This document shows positions 38,911 through 49,553 of a DNA stretch of 64,000 bases, piece by piece. Position 1 is the stretch's first letter. Each line of letters starts with the position of its first letter. The position numbers and the translations under genes were made by a program. Location: contig CACDSN010000003.1 in assembly GCA_902555465.1 (NCBI GenBank), positions 34,152-98,151 on the forward strand, given 5' to 3'. Below the pieces are notes generated by a model. It made no database searches and had not been told where the DNA came from. It saw only the letters and a program-made list of their open reading frames with translations. Source of the DNA: an uncultured Pelagibacteraceae bacterium. Lineage in GTDB: Bacteria; Pseudomonadota; Alphaproteobacteria; Pelagibacterales; Pelagibacteraceae.

Positions 38911-40350
38911 ATGACAGATAGAATGCTTAAGTTTGTAAAAATAGGTCAGCAAAATCCACCTAAAAGGTCAATAGGTGAGAGAAATAGGGATTTTAACGAA
39001 ATTTATAAAGAGTTTATAGAAGAAAAAGCAAAAACTCAATCAAGCAGGTGTTCACAGTGTGGAGTTCCGTTCTGCCAAGTTCACTGTCCATTAAGTAATA
39101 ATATACCTGATTGGTTAAAATTAACTGCAGAAGGTAGATTAGAAGAGGCATATAGACTATCACAAAGTACAAATAACATGCCCGAGGTTTGTGGAAGAAT
39201 ATGTCCACAAGATAGACTGTGTGAAGGAAATTGTGTAATTGAACAATCAGGACACGGAACTGTTACAATAGGATCTGTAGAGAAATTTTTAACTGAAACT
39301 GCTTGGGAAAATAATTGGATAAAACCTATTGATGTTAAAAACGAAATTAATCAAAGTATTGGGATAATTGGAGCTGGCCCAGCAGGGTTAGCATGTGCCG
39401 AAGAATTAAGAAAAAAAAACTATAAAGTCACCATTTACGATAGGTATGACAGAGCTGGTGGTTTATTAATTTATGGAATTCCTAATTTCAAACTTGAAAA
39501 ACATGTAGTGCTAAGAAGGATTAAATATTTAAAAGATAGTGGAATTAAGTTTGTAAATAATTATGAAGTTGGAAAAGATGAATCTTTTCAAGAATTAAAA
39601 GATAAACATGATGCAATACTTATTGCAACAGGAGTTTATAAAGCGCGAGAAATAGAAATACCAGGAAGTGATTTAGGAAACATTTTTCCTGCAATGGAAT
39701 TTTTGACTACTTCAAATAAAAAAGGATTAGGAGATAAAGTTGAATTATTTGACAGTGGTATTTTAAATGCTGAAGGAAAAGATGTAGTTGTAATTGGCGG
39801 AGGGGATACTGCGATGGATTGTGTTAGAACTTCAGTTAGACAGAATGCAAAATCAGTTAAATGTTTGTATAGGAGAGATAAAGAAAATATGCCTGGATCT
39901 GCACGTGAAGTTTTAAATGCAGAGGAGGAAGGAGTGGAATTTATTTGGTTATCGAGTCCAAAAGAATTTTTAGGCAACAACAAAGTTATGAGTGTTAAGG
40001 CTTCTAAAATGAAACTAGGTGAACCAGATGAAAGTGGAAGAAGAAAACCTGTGGAAGAAAAAAACTCTGATTTTGAAATTAAAGCTGATTTGGTTATTAA
40101 AGCTTTAGGTTTTGATCCTGAAAATTTACCAGAACTATTTGGCGAAAGTAATTTAACTGTATCAAGATGGGGAACTATTAAAGCTGATTTTGATACCATG
40201 GAAACTTCAATATCAGGTGTATTTGCTGCAGGAGATATAGTTAGAGGCGCTTCATTAGTTGTATGGGCGATAAAAGATGGCAGAGATGCATCAGATAATA
40301 TTGATAAGTATTTAAAAAAAAAAATTCAATTAAAGCAAAAAGTTGCATGA
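38911..40350 (+). CDS. gltD: Glutamate synthase (NADPH) small subunit
   Basis: 479 residues from ATG at 38911 (MTDRMLKFVKIGQQNPPKR). Iron-sulfur cysteines CSQCGVPFCQVHCPLSNNIPDW and CGRICPQDRLCEGNC, FAD motif GIIGAGPAGLACAEELRKK, NADPH motif VVVIGGGDTAMDC, and the C-terminal FAD segment GVFAAGDIVRGASLVVWAI. An in-frame ATG at 38869 would add 14 residues without family similarity. The subunit delivers electrons from NADPH to GltB. It precedes gltB with a 4-nt ATGA overlap. Confidence 0.96.
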   Translation: MTDRMLKFVKIGQQNPPKRSIGERNRDFNEIYKEFIEEKAKTQSSRCSQCGVPFCQVHCPLSNNIPDWLKLTAEGRLEEAYRLSQSTNNMPEVCGRICPQDRLCEGNCVIEQSGHGTVTIGSVEKFLTETAWENNWIKPIDVKNEINQSIGIIGAGPAGLACAEELRKKNYKVTIYDRYDRAGGLLIYGIPNFKLEKHVVLRRIKYLKDSGIKFVNNYEVGKDESFQELKDKHDAILIATGVYKAREIEIPGSDLGNIFPAMEFLTTSNKKGLGDKVELFDSGILNAEGKDVVVIGGGDTAMDCVRTSVRQNAKSVKCLYRRDKENMPGSAREVLNAEEEGVEFIWLSSPKEFLGNNKVMSVKASKMKLGEPDESGRRKPVEEKNSDFEIKADLVIKALGFDPENLPELFGESNLTVSRWGTIKADFDTMETSISGVFAAGDIVRGASLVVWAIKDGRDASDNIDKYLKKKIQLKQKVA

Positions 40351-43300
40351 AGAGTTTAAGAGAAAAAAATTTAAAAAAATTAAAAGATAATCATGTTTAT
40401 AGTGAAGGCATGGAGCATGATGCCTGTGGTGTTGGTCTTGTTGTTTCAACTGAAGGTAAAAAATCAAGAAAAGTTGTCGAGTCGGGAATAGAAGCTTTAA
40501 AAGCTGTTTGGCACAGGGGCGCTATAGATGCCGATGGAAAAACAGGTGATGGTGCAGGTATACATATTGAGATACCTGTAGATTTCTTTGTAGAAAAAAT
40601 AGAAGTAACAGGTCATACACATGATAATTCTGAGCTTTGTATTGGAATGATATTTTTACCACGAAACGATTATGGTGCACAAGAGGCATGCAGAACCATA
40701 GTTGAAAGTGAGTTAACTAAAAATAACTTTAACATTTATGGTTGGAGACAAGTACCGGTAAATGCATCTGTACTTGGAGAGAAAGCAGAACTAACAAGAC
40801 CAGAAATAACTCAAATACTTTTTAAACATAATGATAAAAAACTTAAAGATAAAGAACTTAATAGAGTATTATATGAAACAAGAAGAGTAATAGAAAAAAA
40901 AACATTAACCAATCAGCTAAATGGTTTTTATATATGCTCATTTAGTTCTAAATCTATAATTTATAAAGGAATGTTCTTGGCCGAGGCTATAGATGATTTT
41001 TATCCAGACCTTAAGGATGAAAGATTTGTTTCAAGATATTCTATTTTTCATCAAAGATTTTCTACAAATACAGCACCAAGTTGGGATCTAGCTCAACCAT
41101 TTAGATCATTAGCTCATAATGGAGAAATAAATACATTAAAAGGAAATATAAATTGGATGAAAGTTCATGAACAAGAAATGCACTCTCCACTATTTAAAAA
41201 TATAGAAAATTTAAAACCTGTTATACCCTCAGGAAACTCAGACTCAGCTTCTTTAGATAATGTATTTGAACTACTTACTACATCAGGACACTCTGCTCCT
41301 TTAGCTAAGTTGATGCTTATCCCTGATGCTTGGTCAAAAAAAAGTAAAATACTTCCAAGAGAACATTTACAATTATTTAATTTTTTAAACAGTTCCATGG
41401 AGCCTTGGGATGGACCTGCTGCTATAGCAGGTACTGATAATGAATGGGCTATTGTTGCTTCTGATCGTAATGGATTAAGACCAATGAGGTATACCGTAAC
41501 AAGAGATAAACTTTTATTTGCTGGCTCAGAAACAGGAATGATTGAAATAAATGAAAAAAAAATAATTGAAAAAGGTAGATTAGGTCCTGGAGAAATTTTA
41601 GGGGTAAGAATTGAGAAAGGAAAAATTTTTAGGAATATAGAAATAAAAAATTATCTGGCCAAAGAGTATAAACATTTTAATAATCAAATAATTGATTTAG
41701 ATAAGAAATTTCCTATACAGAATGAAAAAAGTTTGTTTGAAGGTAATGCTCTTAGAGAAAGACAATATCTATTTGGTTATAGTCTTGAGGATCTAGAATT
41801 AATATTACATCCAATGGCGGAGGATGCAAAAGAAGCAACAGGATCAATGGGAGATGATACTCCATTAGCAGTTTTGTCTGATAAATATAGACCACTCTAT
41901 CATTATTTTAGGCAAAATTTTAGCCAAGTTACTAATCCTCCGATAGATTCATTACGAGAAAATAAGGTTATGAGTTTGAAAACCAGATTCGGAAATCTTG
42001 GAAATATTCTTGATTTTAATAATTTAACTGAAGAAAATATTTATGTTTTAGAAAGTCCAATACTTTCAAATACTCAATTTGATAAATTTACAAATTACTT
42101 CAAAGAAAACCTTAAAATAATTGATTGTACTTTTTCTAAAGAGCAAAGTTTAGAGCAATCTATAGATTTAATTAAAAAAGAAGCAGAAATTGCAATTAGA
42201 CAAGGTGTTAATCAGATTGTATTAACAGATAAAAATGTCTCTGACAAAAGACTTCCTATTCCAATATTACTTGCTGTAGGCGCAGTAAATACTTATTTAG
42301 TAAAGCTTAAATTAAGGGGATATGCTTCAATTAATGTCCAAACTGGTGATGCTATGGATACACATTCGTTTGCAACTATAATAGGAGTGGGTGCAACAAC
42401 AGTAAATCCATACTTAGCATTTGATAGTTTATATCAAAGATTTGATAAAAAATTATTTGGAAACTTTGAATTTGATGAATGTATAAAAAGGTACATTAAA
42501 TCAGTTAATTTAGGTTTACTTAAAATTATGTCAAAAATGGGAATCTCTGTAATAAGTTCTTATAGAGGCGGATGTAATTTTGAAACAGTTGGATTAAGTA
42601 GAACAATTGTTAATAATTTTTTTCCAGGAGTGCTTTCTAAAATTTCTGGGATAGGACTTACCGGTATTGAAAAAAAGGTTAGAAATATTCATGAAAAAGC
42701 TTTTTCAAATTCTAACAATGTTCTACCAATCGGTGGTATTTACAGATACAGAAAAACTGGAGAAACACATCAGTATCAAGGAAGATTAATTCATATGTTG
42801 CAAACAGCTGTTTCCAAAGGTTCGTATGAAATATATAAAAAGTATGCCCAAGGCATTTATGATTTGCCGCCTATAAGTTTACGTGATCTTATTGGATTTA
42901 AAGAAAAAAATTCTATAACATTAGACAAAGTTGAACCATTGGAAGAAATTTTAAAAAGATTTGGCAGCGGAAGTATGTCCCATGGCGCTTTATCAAAAGA
43001 AGCTCACGAAACCCTAGCTATTGGCATGAATAGAATTAAAGGGGCATCTTGTAGTGGAGAAGGTGGAGAAGACAATTCAAGATTTAGAGTTTTAGATAAT
43101 GGTGACACAGCAAACTCAAGAGTTAAACAAATTGCATCTGCAAGATTTGGTGTGACTATAGATTACCTAAATAATTGTAATGAGATTGAAATTAAAATTG
43201 CACAAGGAGCAAAACCTGGAGAAGGAGGTCAATTACCAGGTTTTAAAGTAACTGATGAGATAGCAAAATTAAGATACTCTACACCTGGAGTAACTTTAAT

Positions 43301-44843
43301 TTCTCCACCGCCACACCATGATATATATTCAATAGAAGATCTTGCTCAATTAATATATGACTTGAAACAAATTAACCCTAGGGCAAGAGTAGGCGTAAAA
43401 TTAGTTGCATCCTCAGGTATAGGAACAATTGCTGCTGGAGTTGCAAAAGCCAAAGCAGATATTATTTTAATCTCAGGTCATTCGGGTGGAACAGGAGCCA
43501 CACCACAAACAAGTGTTAAGTATGTAGGTATTCCATGGGAGATGGGTCTTACAGAAGCCAATCAAGTTTTAACTTTGAACAACTTAAGACATAAAGTAAC
43601 CTTAAGAACTGATGGAGGTATTAAAACAGGTAGAGATGTTGTCATAGCTGCAATGATGGGAGCTGAGGAATTTGGTGTTGCAACAACTGCACTTGTTGCA
43701 ATGGGATGTATAATGGTAAGGCAATGTCATTCAAACACCTGTCCAGTTGGTGTCTGTACTCAAGATGAAAAATTAAGAGAAAAATTTATTGGAACACCTG
43801 AAAAAGTTGTGAATTTGTTTAAATTTATTGCTTCTGAGGTAAGGGAAATTTTAGCTGAACTAGGCTTTAAAAGTCTTAATGAAATAATCGGACGAACAGA
43901 TTTGTTAAGACAAGTAAGCAAAGGCTCACCTAACTTAGATGATTTAGACCTAAATCCACTGTTTGTTCAAGCCGATCCTGGAAAAAATCCAAGATACTGT
44001 GAGAAACAAATTATAAACATTGTTCCAGATACTTTAGACCAAAAAATTTGGCCAGAAATTGAAAAAAAATTATATGAAAAAAAAGAAATTGAAAATGAAT
44101 TTTTAATTCAAAATACAAATAGAGCTGTAGGAACTAGAATTTCTTATCATCTGTATAAAAAATATGGAGATAACAATATTGATCCTGAAAGTATCAAAAT
44201 TAAATTTAAAGGGTCTGCTGGGCAATCTTTCGGAGCTTTCGCAATAAAAGGTTTGAAACTTATTTTAAAAGGCGATGCTAATGATTACGTAGCAAAAGGA
44301 TTATCTGGTGCAACAATTTCTATAAAACTTCAAGATGAAAGTAATATTGTATCTAAGGAAAATACAATTATTGGAAATACAGTTCTATATGGAGCTACAT
44401 CTGGAAACTTATTTGCAGCTGGTCAGGCGGGAGAAAGATTTGCAGTTAGAAATTCTGGAGCAACAGCCGTTATTGAAGGCTGCGGTTCTAATGGATGTGA
44501 GTATATGACTGGTGGGACAATTGTTATATTAGGAGATGTTGGAGATAATTTTGGAGCAGGAATGACTGGAGGGATGGGTTTTGTTTATGACCCAGAAAAT
44601 ATATTTCAAAATAAAGCTAATCCAGACTCTATTCTATGGCAAAAACCAGAGACCAATTATTGGATAGACGAATTGAAAAAATTATTAAAAAAACATTATG
44701 AAGAGACAAATTCACTAGTTTCAAAAAAAATAATAGAAAATTTTGATGATGAAATTATTAATTTTTATCAAGTATGTCCAAAGGAAATGCTAGATAAACT
44801 TGAAAATCCAATTACAAATAAACAGACTATTCTGGCAAGCTAG
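40347..44843 (+). CDS. gltB: Glutamate synthase large subunit
   Basis: 1498 residues. The N-terminal glutaminase nucleophile is Cys27 in EHDACGVGLVVST, so a 26-residue propeptide is probably removed. Further on are the central domain, the FMN/synthase domain (GSMSHGALSKEAH, SGHSGGTGATPQTS, GGIKTGRDVVIAAMMGAEEFG), the [3Fe-4S] cysteines CHSNTCPVGVC and the C-terminal Gly-rich beta-helix (GGTIVILGDVGDNFGAGMTGG). Converts glutamine and 2-oxoglutarate to two glutamates, the main route of ammonium assimilation with glutamine synthetase. Confidence 0.97.
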   Translation: MKSLREKNLKKLKDNHVYSEGMEHDACGVGLVVSTEGKKSRKVVESGIEALKAVWHRGAIDADGKTGDGAGIHIEIPVDFFVEKIEVTGHTHDNSELCIGMIFLPRNDYGAQEACRTIVESELTKNNFNIYGWRQVPVNASVLGEKAELTRPEITQILFKHNDKKLKDKELNRVLYETRRVIEKKTLTNQLNGFYICSFSSKSIIYKGMFLAEAIDDFYPDLKDERFVSRYSIFHQRFSTNTAPSWDLAQPFRSLAHNGEINTLKGNINWMKVHEQEMHSPLFKNIENLKPVIPSGNSDSASLDNVFELLTTSGHSAPLAKLMLIPDAWSKKSKILPREHLQLFNFLNSSMEPWDGPAAIAGTDNEWAIVASDRNGLRPMRYTVTRDKLLFAGSETGMIEINEKKIIEKGRLGPGEILGVRIEKGKIFRNIEIKNYLAKEYKHFNNQIIDLDKKFPIQNEKSLFEGNALRERQYLFGYSLEDLELILHPMAEDAKEATGSMGDDTPLAVLSDKYRPLYHYFRQNFSQVTNPPIDSLRENKVMSLKTRFGNLGNILDFNNLTEENIYVLESPILSNTQFDKFTNYFKENLKIIDCTFSKEQSLEQSIDLIKKEAEIAIRQGVNQIVLTDKNVSDKRLPIPILLAVGAVNTYLVKLKLRGYASINVQTGDAMDTHSFATIIGVGATTVNPYLAFDSLYQRFDKKLFGNFEFDECIKRYIKSVNLGLLKIMSKMGISVISSYRGGCNFETVGLSRTIVNNFFPGVLSKISGIGLTGIEKKVRNIHEKAFSNSNNVLPIGGIYRYRKTGETHQYQGRLIHMLQTAVSKGSYEIYKKYAQGIYDLPPISLRDLIGFKEKNSITLDKVEPLEEILKRFGSGSMSHGALSKEAHETLAIGMNRIKGASCSGEGGEDNSRFRVLDNGDTANSRVKQIASARFGVTIDYLNNCNEIEIKIAQGAKPGEGGQLPGFKVTDEIAKLRYSTPGVTLISPPPHHDIYSIEDLAQLIYDLKQINPRARVGVKLVASSGIGTIAAGVAKAKADIILISGHSGGTGATPQTSVKYVGIPWEMGLTEANQVLTLNNLRHKVTLRTDGGIKTGRDVVIAAMMGAEEFGVATTALVAMGCIMVRQCHSNTCPVGVCTQDEKLREKFIGTPEKVVNLFKFIASEVREILAELGFKSLNEIIGRTDLLRQVSKGSPNLDDLDLNPLFVQADPGKNPRYCEKQIINIVPDTLDQKIWPEIEKKLYEKKEIENEFLIQNTNRAVGTRISYHLYKKYGDNNIDPESIKIKFKGSAGQSFGAFAIKGLKLILKGDANDYVAKGLSGATISIKLQDESNIVSKENTIIGNTVLYGATSGNLFAAGQAGERFAVRNSGATAVIEGCGSNGCEYMTGGTIVILGDVGDNFGAGMTGGMGFVYDPENIFQNKANPDSILWQKPETNYWIDELKKLLKKHYEETNSLVSKKIIENFDDEIINFYQVCPKEMLDKLENPITNKQTILAS

Positions 44844-44876
44844 AGCGAGTATAAGAAATCAATTTATAAGATTTTG

Positions 44877-45638
44877 CTACAAGTTTATTAATTTATTATA
44901 AATATATCCAATTTCCTTTGTTAACCTTTTTAAATTAGTTTTATTAGAAAGACTATGATCTCCTTTTTTAATAATAATTAATTTTTTTTTTGCATCTTTA
45001 AATGTTTTTATTATTTTTTTAGATATTGAAATTGGAACAATATCATCTTTTTTACCATGAAGAATAGTAAGAAAAATTTTATTATTGAATTTTTTATTAA
45101 AGAATTTATTTTTTCTCCCATCTTTAATGAGATTGTAAGAAATATTATATTCAAAACCGCTATGATTAAAAATATAAAATTTTTCTTTTACTAATTGCCT
45201 TTTAACTTTGTCAGAAAATTTTTTCCATATTAGTCTATCTAAAAATTCTGGAGCAGGGGCAATACCAACAAAAGCCACAATTTTTTCATTGAAATATTTA
45301 AACAGATTTAGGCCAATCCAACCGCCCATGCTTGATCCGACCAAAATTAATTTTTTTTTTCTTATCTTTTTATTTATTATCATTTTTGCATCCTGCGTCC
45401 AACTTGTGATTGTACCGTCTTCAAATTTTCCGTAAGATTTACCGTGCCCAGAATATTCTAATGCCAAAAATCCAATCTTATTTTTTTTACAAAATTTGTA
45501 TAATGTTTTAGGCTTATCACCCTCTATATCTGATTTAAAACCATGCAAAAAAACAACATAAATTTCACTAGATGAGGGATTTAATAAATATCTTATTTTT
45601 TTATTTTTAGAGATTTTAATAAATTTAAATTTTGCCAT
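44877..45638 (-). CDS. Alpha/beta hydrolase
   Basis: 253 residues. VVFLHGFKSDIEGDKPK (oxyanion), LEYSGHGKSYG, nucleophile elbow LVGSSMGGWIGL (Ser), Asp in LHGKKDDIVPIS and His in KKGDHSLSN form a full triad. It resembles the small serine hydrolases similar to the ABHD10/YqiA group, but the substrate is unknown. It stands alone, divergent from the following glycosyltransferase. Confidence 0.82.
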   Translation of the reverse strand: MAKFKFIKISKNKKIRYLLNPSSSEIYVVFLHGFKSDIEGDKPKTLYKFCKKNKIGFLALEYSGHGKSYGKFEDGTITSWTQDAKMIINKKIRKKKLILVGSSMGGWIGLNLFKYFNEKIVAFVGIAPAPEFLDRLIWKKFSDKVKRQLVKEKFYIFNHSGFEYNISYNLIKDGRKNKFFNKKFNNKIFLTILHGKKDDIVPISISKKIIKTFKDAKKKLIIIKKGDHSLSNKTNLKRLTKEIGYIYNKLINL

Positions 45639-45679
45639 AAGTTTTACTGATAACTTATGATATTATTATAGGCATATAA

Positions 45680-46834
45680 ATGCCATCAAAAATAAAAGTT
45701 TTACAAGTTATACCCAAGCTTGGTTATGGAGGTGCAGAAACAGGTTGCTACGATATTGCACACTACCTTTATGAAAAGGATTGTGAGTCATACTTAGTAA
45801 CTAGCGGAGGAGATTTACTAAAATTTGTAGATAAAAAAAAGGTTAAAGTAATTAAACTTCCAGTTCATAGTAAAAACCCTTTATTGATTTTAATTAATGC
45901 TATCATTTTATCTTTTATTATTTTGTTTTTAAATATTGATATCGTTCATGCTAGAAGCCGAGCACCAGCTTGGTCTTGTTATTTAGCTACCAAGATCACC
46001 AGAAGAAATTTTGTTACTACATTTCATGGTACATATAATTTCCATAGTAAATTAAAAAAATTTTATAATTCAATTATGGTGAGATCAAATCTTGTAATAG
46101 CTGGATCTAATTTTATCTTTTCACATATTAAAGAAAATTATTCAGAATTTATTAACAAAAAAAAAAGACTATTAGTTATATTTAGAGGCATTAACGTAGA
46201 CTACTTCGATCAAACATCAACCATTGAAATTGACGAAATACAACTTAAAAAAAAATGGGAAATTGAAGAGAATAAAAAAATAATTTTAATGCCAGGAAGA
46301 CTTACGTCATGGAAAGGTCAAGAATTATTTATTGAAGCAATAAATTTAGTAAATATTGAGCTTGGATATACGGCTTTTTATGCTGTTCTTTTAGGTAGTG
46401 AACAGGGTAGAGATTTATATAAAAAAAAACTTATTCGTTTAAGTGAACAATATAGAATGACAAAACAATTGAAATTTATTGATAATTGTAAAAATATGGC
46501 TTTAGCTTATAAGATTTCTGATATAATTGTTTCAGCGTCAATAGAACCAGAAGCATTCGGAAGAGTGGCTGTAGAGGCTCAGTCAATGCAAAAAACAATT
46601 ATTGCCAGCAATATTGGAGGTTCGAATGAAACTATTATTGATGAAAAAACTGGTTTTTTGTTTAAGGCTGGAGACGCTAAATCTTTAAGTAAAAAAATTA
46701 TGCGGGTACTAAGTATGGATGAAACTTTATTAAAAAGTATAGGCATTGAAGGTAGAAAAAACGTGATAAAAAAATTTAATGTTGAAAAAATGTGTTTTTC
46801 TACTTATTCAGAGTATAAAAAGCTAATTAATTAA
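45680..46834 (+). CDS. GT4-type glycosyltransferase
   Basis: 384 residues, GT-B fold. N-domain starts VLQVIPKLGYGGAETGCYDIAHYL; the C-domain has MPGRLTSWKGQELFIEAI and the nucleotide-sugar motif EPEAFGRVAVEAQSMQKTIIASNIGGSNETI (Glu-x7-Glu). It probably builds an envelope glycan or LPS core. Its stop overlaps the thrS start by 1 nt (TAATG), so it leads the thrS-infC-rpmI-rplT transcript, an unexpected partner for a translation operon. Confidence 0.87.
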   Translation: MPSKIKVLQVIPKLGYGGAETGCYDIAHYLYEKDCESYLVTSGGDLLKFVDKKKVKVIKLPVHSKNPLLILINAIILSFIILFLNIDIVHARSRAPAWSCYLATKITRRNFVTTFHGTYNFHSKLKKFYNSIMVRSNLVIAGSNFIFSHIKENYSEFINKKKRLLVIFRGINVDYFDQTSTIEIDEIQLKKKWEIEENKKIILMPGRLTSWKGQELFIEAINLVNIELGYTAFYAVLLGSEQGRDLYKKKLIRLSEQYRMTKQLKFIDNCKNMALAYKISDIIVSASIEPEAFGRVAVEAQSMQKTIIASNIGGSNETIIDEKTGFLFKAGDAKSLSKKIMRVLSMDETLLKSIGIEGRKNVIKKFNVEKMCFSTYSEYKKLIN

Positions 46835-48750
46835 TGTTAAATATAACTTTACCAGACGGAAATAAGCTTAACTTTGAAAAAAAAGTTACAGGTTTAGAGG
46901 TTGCAGAAAAGATTAGTAAATCGCTTTCTAAAAATGCCTTATTAATAAGTATAGATGGCAAATTAAAAGATCTTAATACGATTATTGAAAAAGATTGTTC
47001 AGTAAAAATATTTACCTCGAAAGACAAAGAAGGACTAGAAACAATCAGACATGACACTGCGCATGTTTTAGCTATGGCAGTACAAGAATTATTTCCTGGC
47101 ACTCAAGTTACTATTGGTCCAGTAATAGAAGATGGTTTTTATTACGATTTTGCAAGGAAAGAACCTTTTACAGATGATGATTTAAAAAAAATTGAAAATA
47201 AAATGAGAGAAATTGTAGAAAGAGATGAAAAGACGACAAGAGAGGTTTGGCCAAGAAAAAAAGCCATTGATCACTTCAAAAATATTGGCGAAACTTATAA
47301 AGCAGAAATAATTGAAAGCATTCCTGAAGGAGAAGAAGTTTCAATATATTTTCACGGAAAATGGCACGATCTTTGTAGGGGACCTCATTTATCTTCAACT
47401 GGAAAAATTGGTAAATTTTTTAAATTGACTAAAGTATCAGGTGCATACTGGAGAGGGGACTCAAATAATGAGATGCTCCAAAGAGTTTATGGAACAAGTT
47501 GGTCAAGCAAAAAAGATTTAGATGATTATTTAATGAGAATTGAGGAAGCAGAAAAACGTGATCATAGAAAATTAGGAAAAATAATGAATCTTTTTCATTT
47601 TAGAGAAGAAAGTCCAGGTGCTGTTTTTTGGCACGAAAAAGGATGGTCGCTATTTCAAAAACTTGTCTCATATATGAGACACAAACAGGATCAAGCGGGT
47701 TATAAAGAAATAAATACCCCCGAAATTTTAGATAGATCTCTTTGGGAAAAATCTGGTCACTGGGAAAAGTTTGGTGCAAATATGTATACTTCTGAAACAC
47801 CAGATCAAAAAATATTTGCTATCAAACCAATGAATTGTCCGGGCTGTGTTCAGGTATTCAATCAGGGTTTAAAAAGTTATAGAGATTTACCTTTTAAAAT
47901 GTCTGAATTTGGTAAAGTGCATAGATATGAACCGTCCGGTGCCTTACATGGACTTTTGAGAGTAAGAGCCTTTACGCAGGATGATGCTCATATTTTTTGC
48001 ACAGAAGATCAAATTACAGAAGAGTGTCTCTCAGTCACAAACTTAATTTTAGAAATTTATAAGGATTTAGGATTTGAAAATATTATTCTTAAATATTCAG
48101 ACAGACCAGACCTAAGAGTAGGCGATGATGCAGTGTGGGATAAATCTGAAGCTGCATTAATAAAAGCAGTTGAAGCATCAAAACTTGAATATAGTATTAA
48201 TAAAGGAGAAGGTGCTTTTTATGGTCCAAAAATTGAATTTGTTTTAAGAGATGCAATTGGAAGAGATTGGCAATGTGGAACTTTACAGGTTGATTTAAAT
48301 TTACCTGGAAGGCTAGGTGCAAGTTATGTAGATAGAGATGGATCAAAAAAAATACCTGTTATGCTTCACAGAGCTTTATTTGGATCACTTGAAAGATTTA
48401 TAGGAATATTAATTGAAAATTACGCCGGTAAATTACCTTTTTGGATTTCGCCATTACAAACTGTTGTTATTCCAATATCTGAAGATTTCAATGATTATGC
48501 TATATCAGTTCATAATAAAATTAAAAATTCAGGTATTTCCTGTGAAATAGATTTAAAAAATCATAATTTAAATTACAAAATTCGGGAACATTCTAATGCA
48601 AAAGTGCCAATGTTATTGATTTGTGGAAAAAAAGAAGTTGACTCTAATGCAGTAACTATTAGAAGATTGGATTCTAATAAACAAGAAAATATGTTAGTAA
48701 AAGAATTTATTAAACAATATACCGCTTTAAATAAAGCCCCATCAATTTAG
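46834..48750 (+). CDS. thrS: Threonyl-tRNA synthetase
   Basis: 638 residues. N-terminal TGS domain (about 1-60), editing domain with HDTAHVLAMA and GPHLSSTGKIG, class II core with MNCPGCVQVF, and the C-terminal anticodon domain (PLQTVVIPISEDFNDYA). Starts directly at the end of the glycosyltransferase and overlaps infC by 1 nt. thrS-infC-rpmI-rplT-pheS-pheT is a classic bacterial cluster. Confidence 0.98.
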   Translation: MLNITLPDGNKLNFEKKVTGLEVAEKISKSLSKNALLISIDGKLKDLNTIIEKDCSVKIFTSKDKEGLETIRHDTAHVLAMAVQELFPGTQVTIGPVIEDGFYYDFARKEPFTDDDLKKIENKMREIVERDEKTTREVWPRKKAIDHFKNIGETYKAEIIESIPEGEEVSIYFHGKWHDLCRGPHLSSTGKIGKFFKLTKVSGAYWRGDSNNEMLQRVYGTSWSSKKDLDDYLMRIEEAEKRDHRKLGKIMNLFHFREESPGAVFWHEKGWSLFQKLVSYMRHKQDQAGYKEINTPEILDRSLWEKSGHWEKFGANMYTSETPDQKIFAIKPMNCPGCVQVFNQGLKSYRDLPFKMSEFGKVHRYEPSGALHGLLRVRAFTQDDAHIFCTEDQITEECLSVTNLILEIYKDLGFENIILKYSDRPDLRVGDDAVWDKSEAALIKAVEASKLEYSINKGEGAFYGPKIEFVLRDAIGRDWQCGTLQVDLNLPGRLGASYVDRDGSKKIPVMLHRALFGSLERFIGILIENYAGKLPFWISPLQTVVIPISEDFNDYAISVHNKIKNSGISCEIDLKNHNLNYKIREHSNAKVPMLLICGKKEVDSNAVTIRRLDSNKQENMLVKEFIKQYTALNKAPSI

Positions 48751-49295
48751 TGTCGGACTTTAAACAAAACTTTTTTCAAAGAAGAAATAAATCTTTTGGA
48801 CCAAGATATAATAACAGAATAAATTCTTCTGAAGTTCAAGTAATTGATAGTGCTGGCGAAAATTTAGGAGTTTTAAATATACAAGATGCTATTAGTAAAG
48901 CTAAAAATGAAGGACTTGATTTAATTGAAATAGCCCCAAATACAAAACCACCAGTATGCAAAATCATGGATATTGGAAAATATAAATATGATCAACAAAA
49001 AAAAGCAAGTAAAGCAAAAAAAAATCAAAAAAAAGTAGAGCTTAAGGAAATAAAATTAAGACCAGTAACAGAGGTTCATGATTATACTTTTAAAATAAAG
49101 AATGCACAAAAATTTCTATCAAAAGGTGACAAAGTCAAGTTTACGATTAAGTTCAAAGGAAGAGAACTTCAACATGTAAATCTAGGAAATGAGTTAATGG
49201 ATAAAATCAAGTTAGATATGGAAAATGTAGGAAAAATAGAACTCCAACCTAAATTTGATGGAAAACAAATGATAATGGTAGTTCAGCCAGCATAA
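48750..49295 (+). CDS. infC: Translation initiation factor IF-3 (GTG start)
   Basis: 181 residues. IF-3 N-domain (RYNNRINSSEVQVIDSAGENLGVLN), lysine-rich linker and C-domain (EIKLRPVTEVHDYTFKIKNAQKFLSKGDKVKFTIKFKGRE). It begins with GTG at 48750, inside the thrS TAG stop. Many bacteria use a rare ATT/ATC start in infC for IF-3 autocontrol; here it is GTG. Prevents premature 50S joining and checks the initiator tRNA. Confidence 0.97.
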   Translation: MSDFKQNFFQRRNKSFGPRYNNRINSSEVQVIDSAGENLGVLNIQDAISKAKNEGLDLIEIAPNTKPPVCKIMDIGKYKYDQQKKASKAKKNQKKVELKEIKLRPVTEVHDYTFKIKNAQKFLSKGDKVKFTIKFKGRELQHVNLGNELMDKIKLDMENVGKIELQPKFDGKQMIMVVQPA

Positions 49296-49345
49296 TTATT
49301 CTGGTTGTAAAATAGTTTGTATTTTGTATAAACCTTTAAAAAATT

Positions 49346-49552
49346 ATGCCTAAATTGAAAACAAAAAGCTCTGCAAAAAAAAGATTTAAAATTACAGCGA
49401 AAGGCAAAGTTGTCATGCCGCAAGCCGGGAAGAGACATGGCATGATTAAAAGGACTAATTCACAAATCAGAAAACAAAGAGGCACTACAATAATGTCAAA
49501 ACAAGATAGCAAGATTGTGAAATCTTATATGCCTTATAGTTTGCGAGGTTAA
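49346..49552 (+). CDS. rpmI: 50S ribosomal protein L35
   Basis: 68 residues, highly basic. [22 protein letters not shown] and the C-terminal pattern [19 protein letters not shown] are typical of L35. It lies between infC and rplT, 1 nt before rplT. Confidence 0.96.
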   Translation: MPKLKTKSSAKKRFKITAKGKVVMPQAGKRHGMIKRTNSQIRKQRGTTIMSKQDSKIVKSYMPYSLRG

Positions 49553-49553
49553 T

